Origin: Candidatus Diapherotrites archaeon
Lineage (GTDB): Archaea; Iainarchaeota; Iainarchaeia; Iainarchaeales; 1-14-0-10-31-34
NCBI GenBank assembly: GCA_040755695.1
Contig: JBFMAK010000001.1
Coordinates: forward strand, 62,001 to 126,000
Length of the DNA stretch: 64,000 nucleotides
Direction of reading: 5' to 3'
Shown piece by piece: positions 1 to 8,236 of this stretch. The translations under genes and the position numbers were made by a program. The notes beneath the pieces were generated by a model, which did not search any database, was not told where the DNA came from, and saw only the letters and a list, made by a program, of their open reading frames with translations. Numbering within the stretch: position 1 is the first letter of the stretch; each line of letters begins with the position of its first letter.

Positions 1-1
1 A

Positions 2-412
2 GAAAATTTAAGGACTGCTTTTGCAGGCCAGGGCTCTGATGAAATATTTGCAGGCTACTCCAATTACAAAACAATACTAAAAGAAAAGGGCTTCAAGGCA
101 GTAGAAGAAGAAATCTGGATTTCATTAAAAGAATTGTGGCAGAGAAACCTTTTCCGCGATGAAATAATTTTCTCCCATCATTCAATTGAATTGTGTCTTC
201 CTCTCCTTGAAAAAAACTTCCTCAGGCAAGCAATGGTTTTGCCTACAAAACAGAAAATTTATTCTTCGAAAGACGACCTAAGAAAAAGGGCCCTGAGAAA
301 AATTGCCTTGCAGCTGGGCGTCCCAAAAAAGGTCTGCGAAAGAAAAAAGAAGGCCATGCAGTACGGCTCAGGCTTGGCCCCAAAAATAAGCAGGCTTTTT
401 TCAGGAAAATAA
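2..412 (+). CDS. Asparagine synthase C-terminal part (5' end outside window)
   Basis: The reading frame is open from base 2 to the stop at 410-412, so this is the last ~136 residues of a longer protein. It contains the hallmark GQGSDEIFAGY of the glutamine-hydrolysing asparagine synthase (AsnB) synthetase domain, where the beta-aspartyl-AMP intermediate is made, followed by the family pattern of a basic C-terminal segment (KKVCERKKKAMQYGSG). By family it converts aspartate plus ATP and amide nitrogen to asparagine. The N-terminal glutaminase domain is outside the window, so whether it is full-length is unknown. It ends directly before a convergent pilin-like gene. Could also be an AsnB-like amidotransferase for another substrate. 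Confidence 0.85.
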   Translation, partial: ENLRTAFAGQGSDEIFAGYSNYKTILKEKGFKAVEEEIWISLKELWQRNLFRDEIIFSHHSIELCLPLLEKNFLRQAMVLPTKQKIYSSKDDLRKRALRKIALQLGVPKKVCERKKKAMQYGSGLAPKISRLFSGK

Positions 413-1054
413 TTAAGTGCAGTCCGCCATTTCAGGCCTTAGCCTTGGCGAATAAGTATTGAAAATTACGTTCTTGTCCGCTTGGTAGTCATAGACAGTT
501 ACATTGCAGTCACCTATATTGCCTACGTCCTTGTCTGGATTACGCCAACTCAAATAAACCCTGTATGAATAATTAACATCTTTATAATAATTTGCTCTAA
601 CCAAATAGGAGTTATCCAGCACACTGTAATCCAAGCACTGCATTGAACAAGAAATATTCCTGTCATAATAGCTTATCCTGTTCCAATCATCATTGTTAGG
701 AGCAACCCACACATTATAAGTTGTTGAAGTTAACTGGCAGTAGCACGCCCTTTGATTTGTTTCATTGTATGCGGCCAGAAGTTCATCTTCAATAAATGTA
801 CTGCTTTTATAGCAGGCGTAATTTACAAGCCTGTAAGGATCGCATTGAGTGTTTGCGTCAAGCAGCAGATTAACTATCCTGTTATCATAGTAGTCTCTTG
901 CGTTCTGCATTTTGTAGGGCTCTTTCATCAGGAAGTCTCTTCCTATTTCCCTGTGCCTGCTTTCCTTTAAGCTTGCAGAATTGAATATTACTACTGCCAT
1001 TATAACTAAAACCAATGCCCCGAGCATCATTCCATAAAATCCTTTTCTGTTCAT
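413..1054 (-). CDS. Pilin-like secreted protein, group 1
   Basis: Short basic N-terminus (MNRKGF) followed by one hydrophobic helix and a ~180-residue extracellular-type domain rich in Tyr, Asn and Cys (at least eight Cys, probably disulfides). This matches the layout of archaeal type IV pilin-like proteins, although the cleavage box is degenerate. I place the start at the ATG at 1054 rather than the GTG at 1069, because a GGTGGA ribosome site lies about 7 bases upstream. It overlaps the previous gene slightly, so it is the last gene of a four-gene minus-strand run (2484 down to 413). Specific function unknown. Confidence 0.7.
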   Translation of the reverse strand: MNRKGFYGMMLGALVLVIMAVVIFNSASLKESRHREIGRDFLMKEPYKMQNARDYYDNRIVNLLLDANTQCDPYRLVNYACYKSSTFIEDELLAAYNETNQRACYCQLTSTTYNVWVAPNNDDWNRISYYDRNISCSMQCLDYSVLDNSYLVRANYYKDVNYSYRVYLSWRNPDKDVGNIGDCNVTVYDYQADKNVIFNTYSPRLRPEMADCT

Positions 1055-1055
1055 T

Positions 1056-1379
1056 TCATCTTCCACCACAATACTTTTTCTCTATTAATGGATTCTGCCC
1101 AAGAGGGGCATTCACGTCTGCATTAAAAAGCGAATAACAGTAAGCGTAAGTTTTTCCTACAAAAAAGGCGTTCGTGTCATATAATCCCACATTTGAGGCA
1201 TTCCAGTCGAAGTATGCTGCAACCATTGCTCTTCCTTGAACGTCTTGGACGAGATACCTTAAATTCTGGGATTTTGCTTCCTCTGAATTGTACTGTATTG
1301 CAAAGAGAATTGTGCCCGCCATGATTATGATTACTGCAAACATTGCATCCAAAGAAAAAATCATGCCTTTCGAATTCAT
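1056..1379 (-). CDS. Pilin-like protein, group 1
   Basis: About 107 residues. MNSKGMIFSLDAMFAV followed by a hydrophobic helix fits a type IV pilin-like N-terminus with a degenerate KG|M processing site. The soluble part is short and has two Cys near the end. The start is set at the ATG at 1379, whose upstream GGGTGTGG could act as a ribosome site; the GTG at 1394 lies inside the preceding gene. It overlaps the preceding gene's stop, so translation is likely coupled. Probably a minor pilin or pseudopilin of the same structure as its three neighbours. Confidence 0.68.
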   Translation of the reverse strand: MNSKGMIFSLDAMFAVIIIMAGTILFAIQYNSEEAKSQNLRYLVQDVQGRAMVAAYFDWNASNVGLYDTNAFFVGKTYAYCYSLFNADVNAPLGQNPLIEKKYCGGR

Positions 1380-2044
1380 TTCTTCCACACCCACAACTTA
1401 ATTAATGCGACATTCATGTCGCAAACAGAAAAATTCCTGTCCTGGCACGCGTAATACTCGTCTTTCCTCACAAAAGAGGTCATGGCTTTTCTTGCAGGAT
1501 ATAATGCATCATTCACTGAGCTTCCATGAAATACCACATTGAAGTCAGCTGAATAAACATTTGTTGCAGTTGAGGGAATCGCGCCTGATGCGTCTTTGCA
1601 TTCCGTCAAAAAGAGGTCTGGGTTTGTCTGCGATAAATCAAGGCCGCCTGTGACGCTTATCTTGCAGTCAAAGTAGTCAGGCAATCCGAGATCGCTTTTT
1701 CTCACTGGCTTGGCAAGCTTAAGTTCCCTTAATTCATTATAATTGTAAGGGGGAAAAATAGTATAGCCTTCCAATATTTTTTTTTGCACTACTTTTGTCA
1801 GGCAGTTCCTCAGACTTCCAAGAACAATATTAAAGTCTCTCACGTCAGCCAGGTCACAGGTTATATTTGGGTTTGTTGCCAGGAGGAATGCTGCCCTTTC
1901 TCCTGCATACTGGACTTCCCTCTGCAGTTTGTCCTCTTTTGCTGTGTAAGTTGTTAATTCCATTATTTGAAGCACAATCCCTATAGAGAAAACCACAAGA
2001 ATTAAAGAGAGAAGGAAGTCCAGTGAAATTAATTGCCCTTTCAT
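1376..2044 (-). CDS. Pilin-like protein, group 1
   Basis: 222 residues. The N-terminus MKGQLISLDFLLSLILVVFS is a compact class III-like signal (KG|Q cleavage expected, hydrophobic stretch immediately after). The rest is a soluble domain with six or more Cys. A clear AGGTGA ribosome site lies ~9 bases before the ATG. The gene abuts its neighbours (stop/start overlap at 2044 and 1376-1379), which supports one operon. The ectodomain is not recognised. Confidence 0.72.
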   Translation of the reverse strand: MKGQLISLDFLLSLILVVFSIGIVLQIMELTTYTAKEDKLQREVQYAGERAAFLLATNPNITCDLADVRDFNIVLGSLRNCLTKVVQKKILEGYTIFPPYNYNELRELKLAKPVRKSDLGLPDYFDCKISVTGGLDLSQTNPDLFLTECKDASGAIPSTATNVYSADFNVVFHGSSVNDALYPARKAMTSFVRKDEYYACQDRNFSVCDMNVALIKLWVWKK

Positions 2045-2484
2045 TATTTTTCACCTAAATTGAAATCGCTCCCACAGTAAAAGTTCTGGTCTTTTAAAGC
2101 CAAAGGCATGAAATTTAAGTCTTTTTTTATTACCACTGAATTAAAGTCTGGTTTAAGGTAATAAAAGTATACGAAATATCTTGGATTGCTTCCAGCGCCT
2201 TGGTCTACAAAGCTTACAGTGCAGTCCTGGCCTGTCAGCTTGTTGACATCATAAACAAAAGGAATTCCTGCAAGAATGTTAATGTTGCCGTCCTTGAATG
2301 CAAGGCTTAATTGGGTTATCTGCCCTAAATCTGAAATTATTGCCTCGCCCTGGTTTGATATTCCAATAGTCCTGCTCGCAGTAGTGAACTCGTTTGAGTA
2401 AGTCTGAAATATCTGGATAAACACTATGGCGCCAACCAAGGCAAGCAAAAAATCTAAAGTTATCTGCCCTTTTCTGTTCATCAT
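2044..2484 (-). CDS. Pilin-like protein, first gene of group 1
   Basis: About 146 residues from the ATG pair at 2484/2481. MMNRKGQITLDFLLALVGAIVF has the archaeal class III signal peptide form, with processing expected between Gly and Gln. A longer frame reaches 2556, but it would overlap the upstream apgM gene. The AT-rich box at 2501-2513 sits the right distance upstream for a leaderless transcript starting at or near 2484, so I use the shorter form. First gene of the four-gene pilin-like run. Confidence 0.75.
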   Translation of the reverse strand: MMNRKGQITLDFLLALVGAIVFIQIFQTYSNEFTTASRTIGISNQGEAIISDLGQITQLSLAFKDGNINILAGIPFVYDVNKLTGQDCTVSFVDQGAGSNPRYFVYFYYLKPDFNSVVIKKDLNFMPLALKDQNFYCGSDFNLGEK

Positions 2485-2500
2485 ACTTATATTAGTTCTA

Positions 2501-2513
2501 AGATATTTAAAAT
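2501..2513 (-). promoter_or_regulatory. TATA-like box for pilin group 1
   Basis: On the minus strand this reads ATTTTAAATATCT. Its centre is ~23-26 bases from the ATG at 2484/2481, as expected for an archaeal leaderless promoter. It lies inside the gap between apgM's stop and the first pilin-like gene. Confidence 0.5.
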
Positions 2514-2536
2514 TAGCGTTAAATTTTTTTTTTAAT

Positions 2537-3814
2537 TCAAATTTTGAGTTTTTCAATTAAACCAAATAAGTTTTTCCCCTTAATTAAACCCAAACGCCCT
2601 TTATTGAATTCAGAGAATTCTTTTGTTGAATCTGCTTCTACTCCTTTCCCTGCAATGAGCACTGGAACAGCATCAGCGGAATGATTCCTTAGCTCGCATG
2701 GAGTGCAATGGTCTGCAGTCACAATAACCCTGTCTTTGCCTAAGCCAACCTTCTTTTTCATCCAAGAAAAAAACTCCCTGTCAATCAATTCAATCATCTT
2801 AATTTTTTCTTCACTTAAACCGTCATGGCCTGGGATGTCTGTTTCTTTGAAGTGCACGTAAAATCCATCGAAATTATTCCATTCCCTTGAAATAGTTTTC
2901 TTTGATGCATTTGCAGTTGCAGAAAGCTTCTCCAAAAGGTTTTCGTACAATTCCTGTTTCGGCTTTAATTCAGGATACCTGAAAGAGAAAACCTTCATTC
3001 CAGTCAATTCAGTTAAGGCTATTTCTAAAGGCATTCCTGCAATTGAGGCCCACTTCCTTCTACTCCAAGGAAACTCCGGCAACCTGATTCCAGCATCCCT
3101 CAACAAAACGTAATTTGCAGGCATTTTTCTGTTTTTAATTCTCTTTTTGTTCACTGAACTCTGGCCCAAAATATTTTCTGCCTGAAAAGAAAAATCATTC
3201 ACCAGTTCAGCGCTGTATTTTGCCTCGCTGCTTTTGTTCAATGGCCTGCATTCAATTAATTCATTCAATTTTTTCGATGAAGCAACGCCCAATCCCTTCA
3301 CCCTTTCATATGCGGGGTCAGTATTAGAGATTTCATCGCTTAATCTCTTTTTTCCTTTCCTTATGATTAATGCCCCCCTGTGTTCTACTGAATTCCTGAA
3401 CTCAAATCTTTCCTTCAATTTAATTTTGCTGTTCAGTTCCTTTGAAAGGATGGTTGCCTCTTTGGTGCTTAAAGCCCTTCCAGCCCTCCTGTCAATTATT
3501 TTGTTTCCTTCAACTGAAGCAAAATTCGCCCTAAGACATAAGTCTCCTTCTCTTACCTTCATTCCGCAACCGTAAGCCTCTAATGGACCTCTGCCGCAGT
3601 GATACTTGAAGGGGTCAAAGCCAAGTAAGGCCATTATTGCTACATCTGATTCAGGGGCAATATCTTTTCTTACTGTAATAATTCTTCCGTTAGCCCCCTT
3701 TTCAGCAAAAAAATCCATGTTAGGGGTATTGGCGTACTCCAAGGGCGTCCTGTTTCCCAAGCCCTTTATTCTCTTGTCCCCCAAGCCGTCAATTACAACA
3801 AAAATTTTTCTCAT
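2537..3814 (-). CDS. apgM: 2,3-bisphosphoglycerate-independent phosphoglycerate mutase, archaeal type
   Basis: 425 residues, the usual size for archaeal apgM. Interconverts 3- and 2-phosphoglycerate in glycolysis/gluconeogenesis using a metal-dependent phosphoserine mechanism. Family signatures: VVIDGLGD at the N-terminus (first metal Asp), APESDVAIMALLG with the catalytic Ser (S56), DIPGHDG, and the C-terminal TADHCTPCELRNHSADAVP metal-binding block. All expected metal ligands are seen. Followed by the pilin group, but the functions are unrelated and the pilin genes have their own TATA-like box. Confident assignment. Confidence 0.95.
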   Translation of the reverse strand: MRKIFVVIDGLGDKRIKGLGNRTPLEYANTPNMDFFAEKGANGRIITVRKDIAPESDVAIMALLGFDPFKYHCGRGPLEAYGCGMKVREGDLCLRANFASVEGNKIIDRRAGRALSTKEATILSKELNSKIKLKERFEFRNSVEHRGALIIRKGKKRLSDEISNTDPAYERVKGLGVASSKKLNELIECRPLNKSSEAKYSAELVNDFSFQAENILGQSSVNKKRIKNRKMPANYVLLRDAGIRLPEFPWSRRKWASIAGMPLEIALTELTGMKVFSFRYPELKPKQELYENLLEKLSATANASKKTISREWNNFDGFYVHFKETDIPGHDGLSEEKIKMIELIDREFFSWMKKKVGLGKDRVIVTADHCTPCELRNHSADAVPVLIAGKGVEADSTKEFSEFNKGRLGLIKGKNLFGLIEKLKI

Positions 3815-3842
3815 TTAAATTTTCTCCTAAAATTTAAATATG

Positions 3843-3883
3843 TTTCAAGCTTTGCTTGAAAATTTTCAAAGCTTGCTTTGAAA
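3843..3883. repeat. Two adjacent perfect hairpins with TTTCAA...TTGAAA ends
   Basis: 3843-3850 pairs perfectly with 3854-3861 (TTTCAAGC / GCTTGAAA, 3-nt loop). 3864-3872 pairs with 3875-3883 (TTTCAAAGC / GCTTTGAAA, 2 nt between arms). A third, looser TTTCAAA...TTTGAAA follows near 3885-3911. They lie between a JAMM gene and apgM, both on the minus strand. The same TTTCAA...TTGAAA ends occur at 33635-33670 and 52867-52900. Confidence 0.75.
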
Positions 3884-3923
3884 CTTTCAAATTTTTTTTT
3901 GAATTTGAAATCATTTTTTTTAT

Positions 3924-4289
3924 TCACTCTATTACTTCAAAAGGAAGCTCTAAGCCTTTAACATTGTACGCCTTCAGAGAATTTAAATTAAACGGCATGC
4001 AGATAATAAAATGCACTTTTCCCATCCTGCTGAAGACGTGCAGGTCGCCCTGCGAAGGCCTGTTATTGTGCGAGGGATGTGAATGAATTGAGCCTATAAC
4101 CTTCCTGTCAAAAGGCACTAAATCCATGCGCACAGAAGAAAAGTTGCTTCCGAAAACAGCAGGCAGAACCACAAGCTCTGAAATTATTCCTTCCCTGTCA
4201 ACCCCCAGCAATGAAATGAACTCGTCAGGAAAGGTATTCTGCGAAGCCATAACAATTGACTCAATTACAGCCAGCCTTATCTTAATCAT
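3924..4289 (-). CDS. JAMM/MPN-family metalloprotease
   Basis: 121 residues, a stand-alone MPN (Mov34/JAB) domain. The JAMM zinc site is complete: Glu23 in PDEFISLLG, H69-x-H71 in SIHSHPSH, Ser79 and Asp82 in PSQGD. Proteins of this type are Zn isopeptidases that remove ubiquitin-like modifiers (in archaea, SAMP conjugates) or cleave other C-terminal linkages. No ubiquitin-like protein or E1 gene is visible here, so the substrate is unknown. Starts just after a convex minus-strand permease gene, with 22 bases between. Family assignment is firm; the desampylase role is inference. Confidence 0.88.
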   Translation of the reverse strand: MIKIRLAVIESIVMASQNTFPDEFISLLGVDREGIISELVVLPAVFGSNFSSVRMDLVPFDRKVIGSIHSHPSHNNRPSQGDLHVFSRMGKVHFIICMPFNLNSLKAYNVKGLELPFEVIE

Positions 4290-4311
4290 AAATTATCATA
4301 TCAAAAATTCC

Positions 4312-5508
4312 CTAAAAACCCAAATAAAACAATAGCGTTGGAATGAGCAGGAAAGCCATTGAATTAGACCTTTTTGTATTCCTCGAAATCGAAAGCAATC
4401 CAATGCCTGCAGCAGTGCACATAACAATTAATCCCAGAAAGCCGCTGAAATAAAAAGTAATCAAAAAAAGAAATGATATGACAACAAAATTCAGTTTGCT
4501 GTAATTCACTTTATGCAGGTTCTCCAAGGCCTTCCTTGCAATAAGGTCCGAAATAATAAATCCAGCCCCAGCAGAAAAAACTGCTGCAGCAAAAATGAAA
4601 AAGAGATGGCTTTCCCTTAACACAATCAACTGCTTTACTGCAGCTGCTGCGCCAGTCCTGGCCTTCCCAATAGAATACAGGACAAAAAATGCGAGTATAA
4701 TACTCGAAGTGCTTATTGCGCCCAGCAGAACCAAATAAAAAGTCGTTTTCACCCTACCGTAAAATTTCCTTAAAACAAAGGCTGCCTCGCTTGAACTCAC
4801 AGCAGGAAACAATGAAACAAAAATTCCTCCAAGAAAGCCAAGAGAAGAAGCCTTAAAGCATTTGCTCAAACTGAATTTGCTTTCCTTTAACCTCTGGCCT
4901 GCAATACAATTCTTCTGCTTCAAGGAATAAACAATTGTAGGCAATCCAAAGAAGCCTGTAACCAAAGCAAACAGGCCATTCCCAACAGCAACAAAATTCT
5001 TGAGCACAATCACTCCAAGAGCCCCTGAAAGAATCATAACAATTAAAGCCCAAAACCTTTCCTTATTGTTTCTTCCCCCTAAAATCATTAACAGCAGCAC
5101 AAAAAAAAGCACGAATGCAATCGAGGAATAAATCAATTCATTAAAACTGTAAACAAAAAGCAATACAAAAGGGCTCAAAGCCAATGAGATGATTGCCCCG
5201 AAAAGGCCTCCAACCAAGCAAAGCTTTACAGCCAGATAGCCTTTTCCCTTTAACAGCATTCTGTGTCCTGGAAGCACTGAAAGGAAATTATCCTGTTCTG
5301 GGGCTCCTAAAACAATAGAGGGAATAAAATCCACAAATGAATGCATGACAGCCATTGAAACAATAAACAAAACAAAACTGAAGCCTTCACTGCCCTGCGC
5401 AGCAAAAGCCAGTACAACCAAAGAAATAGTGTTAATATGAATTCCCGGGGTTAACCCTGAAAGGATTCCTGCAATGCAGCCTAAAAGAACAAATAATACT
5501 TCAAGCAT
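4312..5508 (-). CDS. TctA/DUF112-family membrane permease
   Basis: 398 residues with about ten hydrophobic helices. The N-terminal GLTPGIHINT resembles the Gly/Pro loop of the archaeal DUF112/TctA family of tripartite-tricarboxylate-transporter-like permeases. Archaeal members usually occur without the TctB and TctC partners, and none is visible here. The substrate is unknown. The gene ends 22 bases before the JAMM gene and starts 3 bases after the OB-fold gene, so a minus-strand transcription unit with both neighbours is likely. Confidence 0.75.
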   Translation of the reverse strand: MLEVLFVLLGCIAGILSGLTPGIHINTISLVVLAFAAQGSEGFSFVLFIVSMAVMHSFVDFIPSIVLGAPEQDNFLSVLPGHRMLLKGKGYLAVKLCLVGGLFGAIISLALSPFVLLFVYSFNELIYSSIAFVLFFVLLLMILGGRNNKERFWALIVMILSGALGVIVLKNFVAVGNGLFALVTGFFGLPTIVYSLKQKNCIAGQRLKESKFSLSKCFKASSLGFLGGIFVSLFPAVSSSEAAFVLRKFYGRVKTTFYLVLLGAISTSSIILAFFVLYSIGKARTGAAAAVKQLIVLRESHLFFIFAAAVFSAGAGFIISDLIARKALENLHKVNYSKLNFVVISFLFLITFYFSGFLGLIVMCTAAGIGLLSISRNTKRSNSMAFLLIPTLLFYLGF

Positions 5509-5510
5509 AA

Positions 5511-5879
5511 TTAACCGCCAAAAAAATTTTGTACAACCAATTCTTTTTCTCCCTTATAATCCCTTGCAATTCCCTTAACTGAAACCATTTTTCCTTCCTC
5601 TAGAAACTCCAAGTCAGAGGAACTGAAATTGAATTTCACTGCATTCAATTTTGTTGCGCCGTCCTCAAGCACAACAAAAAGATTTCTTTCACTCACAGAA
5701 AAGCCCGCAACAAAAGCCTGAACCTCAACCTTTGAGCCCTCATGCAACAAGGGAACTTCACTCAATTCAATCTTCTTGAATTCTTTTTCTTCGCTCAAAG
5801 ACAAAAAAATCAGGCCGCACAATCCAGCAAGAGATACAGCCAATGCAATCCTTGAGATAAAAGCGTCATCAAACTCCAT
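5511..5879 (-). CDS. Membrane-anchored OB-fold (nucleic-acid-binding-type) protein
   Basis: About 122 residues from the ATG at 5879 (a TTG at 5939 would extend it but is less likely). One hydrophobic helix (FISRIALAVSLAGLCGLIFL) is followed by an OB-fold-like domain: EGSKVEVQAFVAGF, NLFVVLEDGATKLNAV, EGKMVSVKGIARDYKGEKELVV. This is the pattern of tRNA-anticodon/RecG-type OB domains that are common as short membrane-anchored archaeal proteins. The role is unknown; a similar OB-like tail appears in the neighbouring pilin-like protein at 57971. Confidence 0.6.
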   Translation of the reverse strand: MEFDDAFISRIALAVSLAGLCGLIFLSLSEEKEFKKIELSEVPLLHEGSKVEVQAFVAGFSVSERNLFVVLEDGATKLNAVKFNFSSSDLEFLEEGKMVSVKGIARDYKGEKELVVQNFFGG

Positions 5880-5935
5880 GAAATCCTTTTGAGAAAGAAA
5901 ACAAAAAAAAGTTTTCCGTACGGCATTCAACGAAG

Positions 5936-6499
5936 TCAATCGATTATTGAGTCAATTTTCATGCCGAAGAAAGCATTCTTGACCTTTAATTTTACTTTCT
6001 TTCCTTCCCTGAAATTCTTTTCTGTTTCAATGACATGCCTTCCGCCTTTGGAGAAGGTTCTCACATCAAAAAAAGTTTCTACAACAGTAATTCTTCCATC
6101 GCTTGAAAGTACTTTGCCAAAAACAAAGCCTCTGCCTAAAAGAACCCTGAAGAAAATAACGAAAGCAAACAAAGCCAATAAAAGAAAAAAGGCAATGTTA
6201 ATTCTTTCCTCTGCCCCTCTGACAAAATACCTTGAAATCCAGTAAGCCTGAATTATTGCGTAAATAACGCAAAAGAATAATGCCAACAGCTTCCATTCGC
6301 CCAAAAAATCCTTTCTTGCCATAAACAGAACAAAAAAGAAGTAAACTGAAAGAATCAGTTCTACCCCTGCAACAAATTCAACTCCAACAATATCCTGGAA
6401 AAACAAGGCCAAAAGCATTAATACTACTGCAACCTGCAATTGGAGGACAGCAAAATTTGTCTTGCCGAAACTTTTTTCGCTTAATTCCTTTTTAGGCAT
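5936..6499 (-). CDS. Four-helix membrane protein with C-terminal soluble domain
   Basis: 187 residues. Roughly four hydrophobic helices occupy residues 18-130. A ~55-residue basic/beta-rich tail (KVLSSDGRITVVET...) then looks like a small OB- or SH3-like barrel. I do not recognise the family. It sits between a pilin-like gene and the OB-fold gene on the same strand, with almost no spacing, suggesting co-transcription. Confidence 0.55.
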   Translation of the reverse strand: MPKKELSEKSFGKTNFAVLQLQVAVVLMLLALFFQDIVGVEFVAGVELILSVYFFFVLFMARKDFLGEWKLLALFFCVIYAIIQAYWISRYFVRGAEERINIAFFLLLALFAFVIFFRVLLGRGFVFGKVLSSDGRITVVETFFDVRTFSKGGRHVIETEKNFREGKKVKLKVKNAFFGMKIDSIID

Positions 6500-6505
6500 A
6501 AAAAT

Positions 6506-6883
6506 TCACGGGTAAGGGTAAACCTTGTTGTTATTAACAAAAATTATCGGGTTGATTTTAGTTCTGTCTTTAATTCTGTTCCCTGCATCGCTCAAATCAA
6601 TATACCCCAAAGTGGCAGGCGCGGTAATTATATTAAAGTTTCCGTCAAACCTGCTGCTTCCCATTACTGGAGCCTGCACGAAATCAATCTTCCTTATAAC
6701 ATAATATGAATTCAGGTCGTTCAATTTCTGCACTGAGTCAGCTTTAAGCATTGCAATGGCAAAAGTCGAATCATTTAAGTCCAGGTAGTTCCCCAAAATA
6801 TAAATGGAGATTGAAATCACTGCAACTGTAACCAAGAGCATTTCCATGCTTGACTGGCCTTTGCTATGATGAAACATAAACAT
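6506..6883 (-). CDS. Class III signal peptide pilin-like protein
   Basis: 125 residues. HHSKGQSSMEMLLVTVAVIS is a textbook archaeal class III signal: basic/polar start, KG|Q cleavage site, then S-x-E and a hydrophobic helix. The soluble domain is ~90 residues and not recognised. Its start overlaps the end of the next upstream pilin gene by 20 bases, so the two are translated together. A likely substrate of the A24 peptidase at 14471-15610. Confidence 0.8.
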   Translation of the reverse strand: MFMFHHSKGQSSMEMLLVTVAVISISIYILGNYLDLNDSTFAIAMLKADSVQKLNDLNSYYVIRKIDFVQAPVMGSSRFDGNFNIITAPATLGYIDLSDAGNRIKDRTKINPIIFVNNNKVYPYP

Positions 6884-7370
6884 AGCCGTCGCCTTTCTTC
6901 TCTACCACAACCCTTATAGGGTTAGTGCCGCTGTTATAATCAATCTGCCCTAAACCGTTTTTTATGGGCCAATTGCATTTAAGCTTTACGTTTTTGGCTA
7001 AATAAAAGTTTTTGTCGCAATTCAAAGGACTGCCGTCAATCCCGCATGCAGTGGTATTCATGTCTACATCTGCATTGAATCCTATGAGGGCTCCAACAGG
7101 ATTGTTGGGGTCGCAGTAGATTGCAGTCCTGTCAGGAATAAACACGTTAACAGTGGTTTTTGCCTCTCCAGTTAAAGCGCCAATGTAGTCAACTGCATTC
7201 ACGACCTTCTGCGTTGAAAGCCTTGCTGCCCCAATCCTTGTGGTGTCCTGCAAGGACTTTGTTCCAGTGTCAAGGCTCGGCGAAACAATGCTCGTAATAT
7301 AAAACAGTATAAGCACAATCAACAGCATGAACTCTACAGATGCCTGGCCTCTCGTTTTCCTCAATTTCAT
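6864..7370 (-). CDS. Class III signal peptide pilin-like protein
   Basis: 168 residues beginning MKLRKTRGQASVEFMLLIVLI: RG|Q cleavage site, S-x-E-F, hydrophobic helix. The ectodomain contains four Cys and a DTGTK motif, and is not recognised. First gene of a two-gene pilin unit. Upstream is the ~80-base AT-rich gap that separates it from a gene fragment near the IS element. Confidence 0.8.
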   Translation of the reverse strand: MKLRKTRGQASVEFMLLIVLILFYITSIVSPSLDTGTKSLQDTTRIGAARLSTQKVVNAVDYIGALTGEAKTTVNVFIPDRTAIYCDPNNPVGALIGFNADVDMNTTACGIDGSPLNCDKNFYLAKNVKLKCNWPIKNGLGQIDYNSGTNPIRVVVEKKGDGYVYVSS

Positions 7371-7447
7371 TTAAACCCAAACTATTAACAGCAAAGAGAT
7401 TAATAAAATTATCTCTACCCTTAAAAAAATGCTCTGCAAAAAATTAA

Positions 7448-7639
7448 TTATTTCCTTATCCCTAAGTTCCACAAAACCTTTGCTATTTCCTCGTTAGGGA
7501 AAGAATAGCGCGATGTTGAAGTCCATTTTTTTGTGAAAGAAGAATATTCCATATCCCCCGATTTAAAGAATGGATTAATAAGAGAAGAAAAATAGAGCAT
7601 TTTCTTTCTGTACATATATAATAATTTTAATGTCCACCA
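7448..7639 (-). pseudogene. 3' fragment of an interrupted gene beside the IS element
   Basis: On the minus strand the frame is open from the IS edge (about 7639) to a TAA at 7448-7450. It encodes ~63 residues starting WWTLKLLYMYRKK and ending AKVLWNLGIRK, with an internal ATG at 7615. The composition is protein-like, but I cannot name a family. Continuity of the frame with the IS border suggests a C-terminal fragment cut off by the insertion. A short intact gene starting at 7615 is the alternative. Confidence 0.45.
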
Positions 7640-7732
7640 AGTGTCGCAAGAAATCTGCGTTAGCGGACCGCACTTTTAGTGCGGGGTGAATTGCGACACA
7701 AAACTTTTTCTTTTACTTCCCACTTATTTCTT

Positions 7733-7778
7733 CTATCGAGCGCAGTGCCCTAACGGGCACTCTTTGATGGCTCGATAG
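7733..7778 (+). promoter_or_regulatory. tnpA: Stem-loop covering the transposase ribosome site
   Basis: CTATCGAG (7733-7740) pairs with CTCGATAG (7771-7778), and inside it AGTGCCC (7744-7750) pairs with GGGCACT (7755-7761) with a TAAC loop. The 3' arm overlaps the start of the AGGAGA ribosome site (7777-7782) of the transposase. IS200 elements are known to use such a hairpin to keep transposase translation low; here that is inferred from position. Confidence 0.6.
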
Positions 7779-7789
7779 GAGAACTTTTT

Positions 7790-8221
7790 ATGAATCGCGA
7801 TGTTTTGAATAGCTATCCGTACGCAAAAGCGCAGTGCGTTTACCACTTGCAGTGGTGCACTAAATACAGATACAATATGTTAAGGAAAGACAAGTATAAA
7901 AAAATGTATGAAGAAATCTTGAGAGAAATAGCCAAAAGGCATGAAATGCTGATTTTGAGTTTGGCTGTAAACCCTGAGCACACTCATGTTGTTGTAAGCA
8001 CTAGGCCTTGCATTTCTCAGTCAAAAGCATTACAGTTATTTAAAGGCGGTTCAAGTTATGAGTTGTTCAGAAGGCAACCACTGTTTCGGAAAAGATATCC
8101 TAAAGGGCATTTTTGGAGTCCAGGAAAGTTTGCGAGAACAGTTGGAAATGTTGACTTGGAAACAACGATAGATTACGTTGAAAAGCAAGCAAATCAAACA
8201 ATGCTTTCAAACTTCCTCTAA
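7790..8221 (+). CDS. tnpA: IS200/IS605-family Y1 transposase TnpA
   Basis: 143 residues, normal length. HUH nuclease motif H64-T-H66 in PEHTHVVVS, and catalytic Tyr129 in TTIDYVEKQ; both active-site elements are intact. Mediates single-strand peel-and-paste transposition using subterminal hairpins. Preceded by AGGAGA with 7-base spacing. The open frame is undamaged, so the copy may still be active. Confidence 0.93.
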   Translation: MNRDVLNSYPYAKAQCVYHLQWCTKYRYNMLRKDKYKKMYEEILREIAKRHEMLILSLAVNPEHTHVVVSTRPCISQSKALQLFKGGSSYELFRRQPLFRKRYPKGHFWSPGKFARTVGNVDLETTIDYVEKQANQTMLSNFL

Positions 8222-8236
8222 TCGCAGAAACTTCGA

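Noticed and set aside
3606-3818. Plus-strand frames inside apgM and other minus-strand genes
   Set aside because: Shadow frames of the real genes, with no supporting family motifs.
5880-5939. TTG start for the OB-fold gene at 5939
   Set aside because: It would overlap the upstream stop; the ATG at 5879 gives a normal signal-anchor N-terminus.
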